From NCBI RefSeq assembly GCF_024752025.1, contig NZ_JANTPU010000001.1, positions 1,612,001 through 1,676,000 on the forward strand: DNA of 64,000 nt, read 5' to 3'. Numbering within the stretch: position 1 is the stretch's first letter; each line of letters begins with the position of its first letter. A program made the translations under genes and the position numbers. Shown here one piece after another: positions 56,457 through 64,000 of the stretch. Source of the stretch: Pseudidiomarina sp. CB1 (GTDB lineage: Bacteria; Pseudomonadota; Gammaproteobacteria; Enterobacterales; Alteromonadaceae). The notes below the pieces were generated by a model. It saw only the letters and a program-made list of their open reading frames with translations. It had not been told where the DNA came from and ran no database searches.

Positions 56457-57149
56457 ATGATTAACGAGATTGAATGGAAGCATGGAAAACAAGATCAGGC
56501 GATACCAACTTATTATTTAGACGCCAGCGGTAAACGTCATAGCTCAATCGGCGAACTTGTCACCGCTAATTTTTTGCGATTGAACAAAATTCCATTTTTA
56601 ACACAGGCGCTGGTAGGAGACTCAATTAGCGACTCAGAGCAGCGTGTTGATTTTGTGCTAATTAACCGCGGTGTTTATATCGAAGTGATACAAAGCGCTC
56701 CGCTGCGTCAATCGATGCATACGACAAAACATACGTCACAGCTTGTCGCTAACCAACGTGAGCATCGAAAACTCGGCTGGGAATGTCTATGCATCAACTC
56801 GGACAAGTTCTGGTCTCCCACAGGCTTTCATATTATCGATTTCTGCGAGCACCTTCGACTCTCATTGCTACTCACAGGGATACCATCAACCGCTGAGTTA
56901 CCGCTCGCCAAGCTTGGATATTGGGATAGCTCTGAAATTAATAAACTAATGACACTGGAGCAACCTCGTCTCTTTGATTTTTTGGAAGAGCACGGAGTAA
57001 CCGGGCTTGCCGCACTCAAAAACAGCTTTCACTTTTTCCTGAAAACTCTAAAAATGCGTGAGGATTTCGACGAAATTCTTGTACATCTTTACGAACATGA
57101 TAAAAAACATGCAAGTGAAGAAGGTGAAGCTAGCTCGCGAGATAAATAG
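56457..57149 (+). CDS. Uncharacterised protein with PD-(D/E)XK-like pattern
   Basis: 230 residues from ATG 56457, with AAAGGT upstream; the frame opens earlier at 56424. After HSSIGELVTANFLRLNKIPFL comes SEQRVDFVLINRGVYIEVIQ. A conserved-looking Glu, then Asp, then E-x-Q after a beta strand, resembles the PD-(D/E)XK nuclease core, with Gln in place of Lys. The C-terminal half is helical with no known motif. Function is unknown; a nuclease-related island protein is a guess from pattern. Confidence 0.5.
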   Translation: MINEIEWKHGKQDQAIPTYYLDASGKRHSSIGELVTANFLRLNKIPFLTQALVGDSISDSEQRVDFVLINRGVYIEVIQSAPLRQSMHTTKHTSQLVANQREHRKLGWECLCINSDKFWSPTGFHIIDFCEHLRLSLLLTGIPSTAELPLAKLGYWDSSEINKLMTLEQPRLFDFLEEHGVTGLAALKNSFHFFLKTLKMREDFDEILVHLYEHDKKHASEEGEASSRDK

Positions 57150-57378
57150 GAATAGTTTACGGTGCTGGCCTATCAGCCAGCGCCGTTCATTTGGTTTGTT
57201 TCGAAAAGTCGATATACTGAATCAAAACATGACATTAATATGGGCCCTACTGCTCCTCTTACTCACTTTCTAACCGGTTGCTTGGTTACTTACAATAGCT
57301 CAAATTAGGTAGCTAGAAAGAAAGATACTAATGATAAAACGTAGGTCGTAATACTCACAGCCGCAAAGGACTTGACGC

Positions 57379-57498
57379 ATGACTATAACGCAAGCAATCA
57401 TCATGACAATTACGCCAATAGCCTTCGTTGCTATCGGGTTGGTAATCATTTTATCTGCTCAAAACAAGGATAAGAACGACTCAGATAAAAAACACTAA
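57379..57498 (+). CDS. Small membrane protein, 39 residues
   Basis: AAGGA lies 8 nt before the ATG. The product has a single hydrophobic helix (ITPIAFVAIGLVIILSAQ) and then a short charged tail (NKDKNDSDKKH). The size and layout fit a real single-span peptide. No family is recognised. It stands between the PD-(D/E)XK-like gene and a divergent regulator, in a 402-bp stretch with no longer gene. A second protein of the same kind is at 58759-58872. Confidence 0.55.
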   Translation: MTITQAIIMTITPIAFVAIGLVIILSAQNKDKNDSDKKH

Positions 57499-57551
57499 AT
57501 AACCTTATTGAGGAGGTCATTACTTATCAGTCTCGCCTTTTGAAAGCGTTA

Positions 57552-57818
57552 CTAAAGCAAGTCAATCAACTTAGATTTAAGTAATTCTTGCTGTTTCTCT
57601 CTCGTCAAAACCGGCCGTACTAAACGCTCATACTCAGGAAATACTTCAAGCAAGGGTAATTCAATCGTAAGAGCTACTGCCTTGGCAACTCGCATTGAAA
57701 TAGCTTTTCTGTTAATAATTTTTGAAATCAGGCTTGGTGAACAATTGAGTGCGTGCGCTATCGCACCTTGGTCAAAACCCTTCTTGTTAATTGCTTTACT
57801 AATTTCCTGTGGCGTCAT
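57552..57818 (-). CDS. XRE/Ner-like regulator, 88 residues
   Basis: The ribosome site AAGGA lies about 9 nt before the start. The helix-turn-helix (FDQGAIAHALNCSPSLISKIINRKAISMRVAKAVA) takes up residues 15-50. The rest (PEYERLVRPVLTREKQQELL) is helical. It is similar in layout to phage Ner or small Cro-like proteins. It is divergent from the secreted nuclease gene 84 bp away and may control it. Confidence 0.75.
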   Translation of the reverse strand: MTPQEISKAINKKGFDQGAIAHALNCSPSLISKIINRKAISMRVAKAVALTIELPLLEVFPEYERLVRPVLTREKQQELLKSKLIDLL

Positions 57819-57901
57819 GTCAAAACATCCTTATATCAAGCTCTTCAGCTAGGTTATGCGATGTTTCAGGTGGCTACTAGACGTTACACTCGATTTACGA
57901 A

Positions 57902-58723
57902 ATGACTTACACTGTAGATATCAGATATCGCACGCGAGAATACGACATGCACTATAACGCTATGCAATCGAAGTACACTGGGCGCTTACTCAAATCAGCC
58001 ATCATCATTTTCGTGTCATGTTGCCTACTGACGTTTTCGGGTGAACTGCTCGCAAAGCAGATCAAAATGAGCAAGAGCAAAATTTGTCACGACAGCTCAA
58101 GTCAATATTACTCGCGAACGAAAAACTTCACTGCTTTCGAAACACTCGAAGCCTGCGTTGCGGCTGGTGGAAGGCTACCAAAAGGAAATCTCCAACATAA
58201 TAAAAGCTCAGTTACTAAGCGTGCAAGTTCAACAACATCAGAAAGCTACTCAAGGAGCGCTTTTGCACACTGGACAGATGACGATGGTGATTGCTTAAAC
58301 ACTCGTCACGAACTTTTACAAGACTTATCGACTGGACCAGTCACAATGTCAGAAAATGGCTGTCGCGTGCTTCGTGGACGCTGGAACGATCCATACTCGG
58401 GGAGCGCACTTTTTGACTCATCGAAAATGGATATTGACCACCTTGTGCCACTCGCGTGGGCTTGGGAGCATGGCGCGGAGAAATGGACAGATGCAGAGCG
58501 AGAAAAGTTTGCTAACGACTCAATCAATCTTTTTGCAGTCGCAGCCAGTCTTAATCGGAGGAAAGGCGCAAAAGGCCCTCGCGATTGGTTGCCACCTAAT
58601 CGAAAATTTCACTGTCAGTACGTCACTCGATATCTACGCGTAATGCTCAAGTATGATTTTGATGAATCAGCTCGTGATGGCATTCGCGAGCTTCGAAAGC
58701 GTGTCTGTGGGGGGAGGGAGTGA
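57902..58723 (+). CDS. Secreted HNH-type endonuclease (DUF1524-like)
   Basis: 273 residues, or 258 if ATG 57947 is used. An N-terminal hydrophobic segment (about 30-50, SAIIIFVSCCLLTF) acts as signal or anchor. The C-terminal nuclease core has DIDHLVPLAWAWEHGA (H180), INLFAVAASLNRRKG (N209, N218, K221) and GPRDWLPP, the pattern of exported HNH nucleases related to DUF1524. It probably degrades DNA outside the cytosol. It follows a divergent XRE gene. Cysteines suggest disulfides. Confidence 0.82.
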   Translation: MTYTVDIRYRTREYDMHYNAMQSKYTGRLLKSAIIIFVSCCLLTFSGELLAKQIKMSKSKICHDSSSQYYSRTKNFTAFETLEACVAAGGRLPKGNLQHNKSSVTKRASSTTSESYSRSAFAHWTDDDGDCLNTRHELLQDLSTGPVTMSENGCRVLRGRWNDPYSGSALFDSSKMDIDHLVPLAWAWEHGAEKWTDAEREKFANDSINLFAVAASLNRRKGAKGPRDWLPPNRKFHCQYVTRYLRVMLKYDFDESARDGIRELRKRVCGGRE

Positions 58724-58758
58724 AGTGCTAAGTCGTTCAGCCTGCACTTTATGCAGAG

Positions 58759-58872
58759 CTATGTTTCTTTGTCCGACTGCTTCAATCGCTTGATACCCCA
58801 AATCCCAAGCGCGTAAAAGATTCCAATCCCAATTATCAAAACCGCGAGTGACGTCATCTGGACTGTAGACAT
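58759..58872 (-). CDS. Small membrane protein, 37 residues
   Basis: On the minus strand GAGGAA lies 8-9 nt before the ATG at 58872. The product has one helix (SLAVLIIGIGIFYALGIWG) and a basic C-terminal end (IKRLKQSDKET). A longer frame on this strand (58667-58990) lacks such features. The remaining part of the 415-bp gap (58873-59138) shows nothing else. Confidence 0.55.
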   Translation of the reverse strand: MSTVQMTSLAVLIIGIGIFYALGIWGIKRLKQSDKET

Positions 58873-59138
58873 ATTTGGTTTCCTCAACAAATTCGCTGAG
58901 AGTTATTCTAGACGAAGAAGTGTTTATTTTGTATATCTTCATATACGAAGCATTTCGACAGCTTTGAGCGAAGAGCGGACGTTTCGACATCCGTAGCGGC
59001 TAGAAATTTCACTGAATACAGGTCATATTAGCCTGTTGGTGTTTGAGTTTCTTAATTCACTAATGAAATTGTTCAAGTGGATTATGAGTATATGCCGCTC
59101 TGGCAAAGACGTAACCTGATATTTAAAAGGCTGCAACT

Positions 59139-60023
59139 ATGAAATTTGGGTTTCTAATCGACAAAACTTCATTTGAGTGCAGCTGTTTTAGAGTAGCTCC
59201 TCTTTCAGAATTTGATTGTGTTATGGAAGAGTTTTATCAATCAGCTCATGTCAGCAATGGCTGGTTTTACGGACCAGAACAAGAACTTAAGAAAACTACA
59301 AATGAAAGTAGAAAGTTTAAAGAACGCGGTCCTGTTAATTGTTTGTCTTTCTTTCGTATAAGCACGACGCATGAAATAACTTCAAATGCGTGCTCAGAAG
59401 AGCATCTTCGATTCCTAATACTGGGTTATAGTTTTTTACAAGGCGTATACCTAACTCCGGAAGGTTATTTAAATTTAGGTCGGACAGCTTATAAACCGGG
59501 TAAATTAAATGGTTTACGCCTATCAGGCGATGATTACGTTAATGGCATGGAGGCTATAAATCAGTTCTATCTTTCGAACAATTGCGAAGTAAGGAAACAG
59601 ATGTTTGCCTCTATACACTGGCATTTAATCGGTCAGTCGTATTACTTCGATTGGGATAGATTTGATTCTCAGTATAAAACGCTCGACGGCCTTTATAATA
59701 TATCGGGGGTTAAAGCTGCATTCCATGCTGGGCGTCCCGTAGAGCTTGCAAGAAAGTATAATTTAAAATTGCCATCGTGGGCTAAGTTAGATTCAACGGG
59801 TAAAAAAAGCGTGCTCAGCACCCAAAGAAATGAACTTGTACATGAAGCAACGTACGGTGGAAATCCTATCGGATTTTCCTACCCAGATGAGAACTACAGC
59901 CTTGAGTTGACTTCATTTAACACAAAGCTTATTGCTGCTATGTTGGGCATTGACACTCCATATTTGTCAGCAGAACCCGACAATCGGGATTACTGGGGGT
60001 GGGACATAAAAGATAACTGCTAA
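59139..60023 (+). CDS. HEPN-motif protein, 294 residues, next to SIR2 gene
   Basis: A soluble protein of unknown family. Near the C-terminus it has RNELVHEA (R230, N231, H235), which fits the R-polar-x3-H (Rx4H) signature of HEPN ribonucleases, in a helical setting (KKSVLSTQRNELVHE). The N-terminal 150 residues are beta-rich (FGFLIDKTSFECSCFRVAPLSE), as in ApeA-type proteins that pair a sensor with HEPN. It precedes the SIR2 gene by 154 bp on the same strand. A role in phage defence is inferred from motif and context. Confidence 0.6.
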   Translation: MKFGFLIDKTSFECSCFRVAPLSEFDCVMEEFYQSAHVSNGWFYGPEQELKKTTNESRKFKERGPVNCLSFFRISTTHEITSNACSEEHLRFLILGYSFLQGVYLTPEGYLNLGRTAYKPGKLNGLRLSGDDYVNGMEAINQFYLSNNCEVRKQMFASIHWHLIGQSYYFDWDRFDSQYKTLDGLYNISGVKAAFHAGRPVELARKYNLKLPSWAKLDSTGKKSVLSTQRNELVHEATYGGNPIGFSYPDENYSLELTSFNTKLIAAMLGIDTPYLSAEPDNRDYWGWDIKDNC

Positions 60024-60086
60024 ACGTCCACAATTAGCATAAGTCGGATAATGAGACTGCTTTGAACGGTAACAATGAGCGAATAA

Positions 60087-60108
60087 CAGACAATCTGCAA
60101 ATTGTCTG
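60087..60108 (+). promoter_or_regulatory. 8-bp inverted repeat between HEPN and SIR2 genes
   Basis: CAGACAAT and ATTGTCTG pair perfectly around a 6-nt centre, followed by ATAATCTAGTTTT. It could be a weak terminator for the HEPN gene or an operator. Downstream, TATAAT (60172) stands directly before the SIR2 start codon, with no good -35 element. Confidence 0.45.
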
Positions 60109-60177
60109 ATAATCTAGTTTTCAATCAAAATCGAAAGTTAATTAATACACCTATTGTCAAGACTGTAGGATTATAAT

Positions 60178-63100
60178 TTGCGCTTTGTACAGGATGGGCC
60201 AGATATACCAGATGACCTTTTATTCGCTCAAGATGAAGGGAACGTAGTATTTTTTTGCGGCGCAGGAGTGTCTATGGCTCATGCGAAGCTATCCAGTTTT
60301 GGTGATTTAGCAGAGAAAGTCATAACAGACCTCGGTGCCACAAAAGAAAGTAAAGCAAGAAAGCTATTTTCCAAGTTCATGGAGTTGAACAAAGATCCGC
60401 ATACTCGTGGCGTGATGTCTGCTGATCATATATTCAGCGGACTGATAAGAAGTTTTGATCGGAACGACATTAATTGCTCGGTGGCTAGAAGTCTTCTGCC
60501 GAACGGTAATCCTGATCTTACTGCTCATAAAATAATTCTTAAGCTTGCACGATCACAGGGAGGGCAGACGAGGCTAATAACTACGAACTTTGATTTGTTG
60601 TTTGAGTCCTCTAATAGTCGCCTCACATCAGTCACTCGAGCAAGTCTTCCTCGTATTGAATTTTCCGATAATGATTGGGGAATAGTCCACTTACACGGGA
60701 AAGTGAATAAAGATTATTCAGGCCCCGACAACGATGGTTTTGTTCTGTCAAGCTCGGAGTTTGGTGATGCGTATCTTGCACAAGGTTGGGCAAGAAATTT
60801 TGTTAAAGATGTGTTGGGAAAGTTTGTAGCTGTTTTTGTAGGTTACTCTGCAGATGATCCGCCTATTAGGTATTTACTAGAAGGTTTGCAGCAGAGTGAT
60901 GGTGCTAATCATAAGATATACGCTTTTCAAAACGCAGATGATGAAGCTATTGCTCAGTGGGATGAAAAGGGCGTAAAGCCAATAGTCTATAATTTAGACC
61001 AAAACGACACGCATACCCCTTTATGGGATTCTCTAGATGCTTGGGGTAATAGGACCAGAAATCCTGATGCTTGGGCCAAAAGGGTGCTCTCAAAGGCGCG
61101 TAAAGGGCCGACAAAATTGAAGCCTCATGAAAGAGGAATGATTGTTCATTTGGTTAAGTCACCATGGGGCGCAAGAGCTTTTGAACAGGCGACCCCTCCG
61201 TTACCTGCTGAGTGGCTTTGCGTCTTGGATTCATCGATAAGACTTCAGCAGGTTGAAGAGAAAGGCTACTTGAATCCCAACGAAGAAGTTATAAATCCAT
61301 ATCAAATGTATGGAATTGATAATGACCCTCCGCCCTCTGACCGTAATGAACTATTTAGCCAAGGGACTAAATCTGATGTTTGGGATGCTTTTGACTTGAG
61401 TGAAAAGGACATAGATGACTTAGGTGGGGTAAATTTTCCAGAGTTCAGGAGCATTCGATCTAATCACCCAGCAAGGCTTCCATTGAGGTTAAGTTATATA
61501 GCGAGTTGGATTTCCAAAGTTGCGGAGCAAAGGATTACGGTTTGGTGGGCGGGCCGACAACCCTCTCTTCATCCTGATCTAATTCGAAACGTGGAATTAG
61601 AGCTAACGAAAATAAAGGATAGAATCATTCCCAAACCCATCCTTGAGGCTTGGAATATAATTTTTGAGTTAAGCTCTTTTTACGGTAGAAAAGAATATCA
61701 AGTGTATGATTTAAAGGACCGCATCAAGTTATTTGGCTGGAGTAACTTTGTTGTTCGCGAACATGCAAAAATTTCAGCTCCTATTTTAAAAAGGAACCTT
61801 TTATATACGAATTCTATTCCAAGGGATAACCGGAGAAGTTTGAAGAAGTACTCTCTGGTAAAAGTAGATGTCGATTATCCAAATACAGTTTTTGACATCA
61901 AGGTACCCGATGAATATCTTCAAAAAATAGTAAACGCTCATCGGACAAACCTAGAGCTTGCTATAGATATGGAAGTATATTTTTCATTATGGGTTGACGA
62001 AATTTGTGCTATTGAACCTGATGATACTTCTAGTTGCGGAGATATTGATAGAGGACATGGTTTATCCTGCTATGTTTTAAATTTTGTGGAGCTGTTCCGA
62101 CGACTTTTGAATTTAGACGTTGTGCAAGCAAAGCGCGAATTTAACAAATGGCGAAGAGAAGATCTCGTTTTTGATCGGCTAAGAATTTGGGCCTGTGGTT
62201 TAGAAGGCCTCGTGAATGAGGCTGAATTTACTAGCGAAGTTATGTTGCTTTCAGATGACGATTTTTGGGCGCTTAAGGGCCAGCGAGACTTACTGATTTC
62301 AATTAAAAACAAGTGGAGTGAACTGTCTGAGAATAATCGCAAGCTTATAGAGAAACGAATACTAAAGGGCCCGCGTAAGCCCCGATGGGTTTCTAGAGAA
62401 GATCATGTTGTTCGCTCCGCATATAGACTGTTAAATAGATTACACTGGCTAAATAGCCAAGGGTGCATATTCTCTTTCGATTTGGATATTGTTACAAACA
62501 GGTATAGAGCAAAGGCGCCGGATTGGAAGCCGGAATATGCCGAAAGCGCGGCCGAAAGCCGAGAATCTCGTGTTGGTTGGGTTAGAACGGATACTGACTG
62601 GAGTGATCTGAAAGGTATTCCACCATCAAAAATCATTGAAAATGCAAATAAAAAGAGGAATACGAGTTTTCGTGATTTCACGGAGTATAAGCCATTTTTA
62701 GGCCTTTGTGATGACTGGCCTTTGCGGGCAATCACTGCTTTGTCAATAGAATTGAAAAAGGGGAAATTCCACGCAGAACTGTGGAGAGACTATTTATCAA
62801 GAGAAACTCGAAAGAAAGACAAATATCGACTCAAACTTCTTACAGCTGGAAGAATTACACAAGTTCCTAATACTGACTTTAAAGACATTATTTTGACTGC
62901 TTCCCGGTGGTATAAAGACTATGGTCCGGAACTGAGAGATATGAGCCCCAAAATATTTGAAGCTGTTTGGGAAAAATTTATTTCGACCATTAAAGAAGAT
63001 AAAAATGCTATTGGCTCAGCACTTGTAAGACAAGAGAATAAAGAAATTGATTGGACAGGGGAAGCTATAAACTCAGCATCAGGCCATCTTGCTCAATTGC

Positions 63101-64000
63101 ATATGACAAGCCCTGCAACAGAACATTTACAGCGCGGGCAAGGATATCCAAAACTATGGCTTAAAAAAGCTGAGCAGTTGCTGTGTCTGCCAAACGATGC
63201 ACATCGTTATGCAATGGTAATTTTTGCGCATAACCTATCTTGGTTTTACGAAATAGATCCCGAGTGGACTGATAGAAATCTCATAAATGTAATTGAAAGT
63301 GATAAAACATCAAGCGATGATAAAGCAGCTATATGGGCTGGCTTTATGTGGGGGGCTACAGTTCCAAATGCAGAGCTTTACATTAAATTAAAGCCTCACA
63401 TGCTCGAAATGGCTAATCAGAGTGCGTCAGGTAAACGCAGACATGCTGAAGTTCTGTCTGGTCTTCTATTGTCTGGCTGGGGTTCGAAAAATAAAGAAAA
63501 CTTGCAGTATGTTTCTGATGAAGAATTGCGCAATGTACTTTTAGTAGCAGGGGATGACTTTAGAAGTTATATTCTCTGGCATCTGGGGCGTTGGTCTAAA
63601 GATAAAAAGAGTAAGTGGGATAAGAAAGTACTTCACTTTTTGCAGAGAGTTTGGCCAAAGCATAAGAAAGTTAGAACCAGCAAAACCTCTGCGCGGCTGT
63701 GTGAAATTGCATTAACACAAAAAGAAAATTTTCCAGCTGTTAGCAAACAGGTTTCACAACTCGTCTCCAAAGTGGGCATGGAATATGTCCATATACCTCG
63801 AATTCAGGAAATGGCCGGGGACCAGGAGGAAGGCGATAATTTGGCATCTAAATATCCAGAAGATTACCTTAATTTATTATATTCAATACTTCCTGACCAG
63901 ATAGAGAGATGGCCTTATGGCGCAGCGAAAGTGTTAAAGCATATCGAACGTATTTCTCCCAAACTTTCAAATGACCCCAAACTTATCGAGTTGAAATCTA
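60178..64000 (+). CDS. Very large SIR2-domain protein, DSR1-like defence sirtuin (open at window end)
   Basis: The frame is open from a TTG at 60178 (AGGA 7 nt upstream, in-frame TAG just before) to the window end, over 1,270 codons. It lacks a usual ATG and any stop in the window. Residues about 20-245 form a SIR2-like domain: NVVFFCGAGVS (G28-S32), ITTNFD (N137, D139), VHLHG (H173 as catalytic His) and VGYSADDPPIRYLL. The rest is a long, mostly helical region without a motif I can name. The architecture matches defence-associated sirtuins (DSR1/DSR2 type), which deplete NAD+ on phage infection. Confidence 0.85.
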   Translation, partial: MRFVQDGPDIPDDLLFAQDEGNVVFFCGAGVSMAHAKLSSFGDLAEKVITDLGATKESKARKLFSKFMELNKDPHTRGVMSADHIFSGLIRSFDRNDINCSVARSLLPNGNPDLTAHKIILKLARSQGGQTRLITTNFDLLFESSNSRLTSVTRASLPRIEFSDNDWGIVHLHGKVNKDYSGPDNDGFVLSSSEFGDAYLAQGWARNFVKDVLGKFVAVFVGYSADDPPIRYLLEGLQQSDGANHKIYAFQNADDEAIAQWDEKGVKPIVYNLDQNDTHTPLWDSLDAWGNRTRNPDAWAKRVLSKARKGPTKLKPHERGMIVHLVKSPWGARAFEQATPPLPAEWLCVLDSSIRLQQVEEKGYLNPNEEVINPYQMYGIDNDPPPSDRNELFSQGTKSDVWDAFDLSEKDIDDLGGVNFPEFRSIRSNHPARLPLRLSYIASWISKVAEQRITVWWAGRQPSLHPDLIRNVELELTKIKDRIIPKPILEAWNIIFELSSFYGRKEYQVYDLKDRIKLFGWSNFVVREHAKISAPILKRNLLYTNSIPRDNRRSLKKYSLVKVDVDYPNTVFDIKVPDEYLQKIVNAHRTNLELAIDMEVYFSLWVDEICAIEPDDTSSCGDIDRGHGLSCYVLNFVELFRRLLNLDVVQAKREFNKWRREDLVFDRLRIWACGLEGLVNEAEFTSEVMLLSDDDFWALKGQRDLLISIKNKWSELSENNRKLIEKRILKGPRKPRWVSREDHVVRSAYRLLNRLHWLNSQGCIFSFDLDIVTNRYRAKAPDWKPEYAESAAESRESRVGWVRTDTDWSDLKGIPPSKIIENANKKRNTSFRDFTEYKPFLGLCDDWPLRAITALSIELKKGKFHAELWRDYLSRETRKKDKYRLKLLTAGRITQVPNTDFKDIILTASRWYKDYGPELRDMSPKIFEAVWEKFISTIKEDKNAIGSALVRQENKEIDWTGEAINSASGHLAQLHMTSPATEHLQRGQGYPKLWLKKAEQLLCLPNDAHRYAMVIFAHNLSWFYEIDPEWTDRNLINVIESDKTSSDDKAAIWAGFMWGATVPNAELYIKLKPHMLEMANQSASGKRRHAEVLSGLLLSGWGSKNKENLQYVSDEELRNVLLVAGDDFRSYILWHLGRWSKDKKSKWDKKVLHFLQRVWPKHKKVRTSKTSARLCEIALTQKENFPAVSKQVSQLVSKVGMEYVHIPRIQEMAGDQEEGDNLASKYPEDYLNLLYSILPDQIERWPYGAAKVLKHIERISPKLSNDPKLIELKS

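Larger units (their letters stand above)
52776..64000. mobile_element. Integrative genomic island at tRNA-Arg, right end outside the window
   Basis: The region after the tRNA is clearly AT-richer than the backbone and holds a repressor/operator switch, an excisionase-like gene, a tyrosine integrase, small DNA-binding proteins, nucleases and defence-type genes. No second copy of the tRNA 3' end was found within the window, so the far attachment site must lie beyond 64000, or it is lost. Confidence 0.8.

Noticed and set aside
57229-57273. 14-residue hydrophobic peptide (MTLIWALLLLLLTF) as a type I toxin
   Set aside because: No ribosome site or antisense RNA promoter could be seen, and the length is too short to support.
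58667-58990. 107-residue minus-strand frame between the HNH nuclease and HEPN genes
   Set aside because: It overlaps the nuclease end by 57 bp and lacks a good ribosome site; a 37-residue frame inside it, in another phase, has a proper ribosome site and a clean membrane helix.
52776-64000. Second attachment site (repeat of the tRNA-Arg 3' end) inside the window
   Set aside because: No second copy of the T-arm/acceptor sequence was found by reading; the island end must be past the window.

Overview
The window is a compact gammaproteobacterial chromosome segment. The gene set suggests Alteromonadales, possibly an Idiomarinaceae-type marine bacterium: a NagK/NagB-II/NagA/NagP GlcNAc pathway, many TonB-receptor and lipoprotein genes, and a CIO-type cytochrome bd. 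This placement rests on gene content only. Neighbouring genes often overlap by 4 to 35 bp, both head-to-tail and tail-to-tail.

Layout. 1-5.6 kb: a truncated GAF-domain protein, a cytochrome c5, DNA polymerase IV, and a Fur-type iron receptor with a PepSY membrane protein. 5.6-13.4 kb: an RpiR regulator divergent from an operon for an NhaC-type transporter, a serine hydrolase, alanine racemase, an NlpC/P60 lipoprotein and a dipeptide epimerase. 13.3-24 kb: mostly housekeeping or unrelated genes (YqaA, S9 peptidase, YqhA, cyanide-insensitive bd oxidase with its DUF2474 small subunit, a HigBA-like pair, prephenate dehydratase, an OlsF-like acyltransferase, an amidohydrolase). 24-52.6 kb: a TonB receptor / halogenase-like / amidase-serine-hydrolase operon; NagZ; an M14 peptidase and D-lactate-dehydrogenase-like pair; a second RpiR; NamZ-MurQ-symporter; a lipoprotein serine hydrolase; NagK-NagB-II-NagA-NagP; then a zincin, a diguanylate cyclase, an Asp-box lipoprotein and a second serine hydrolase. 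52.7 kb: tRNA-Arg(CCG), then an integrase-carrying, AT-richer island that runs off the window end.

The main system is a dispersed peptidoglycan (muropeptide) utilisation locus. Its enzymes cover the whole route: outer-membrane uptake, amidase and exo-glycosidase cleavage on lipoproteins, MurNAc and GlcNAc import, phosphorylation, MurNAc-6P etherase, oxidation of the released D-lactate, GlcNAc-6P deacetylation and deamination, and breakdown of the stem peptide. Two RpiR regulators with almost identical recognition helices, and a shared GGAAT-N5-ATT(CC)-like motif at six intergenic sites plus a shorter N3 version at a seventh, suggest a single regulon.

The island carries a phage-like repressor/operator switch, an excisionase-like gene and a tyrosine integrase, followed by DNA-binding proteins, a possible PD-(D/E)XK protein, a secreted HNH nuclease, two tiny membrane proteins, a HEPN-motif protein and a very large SIR2-domain protein (TTG start, still open at the window end) that resembles defence-associated sirtuins of the DSR type.
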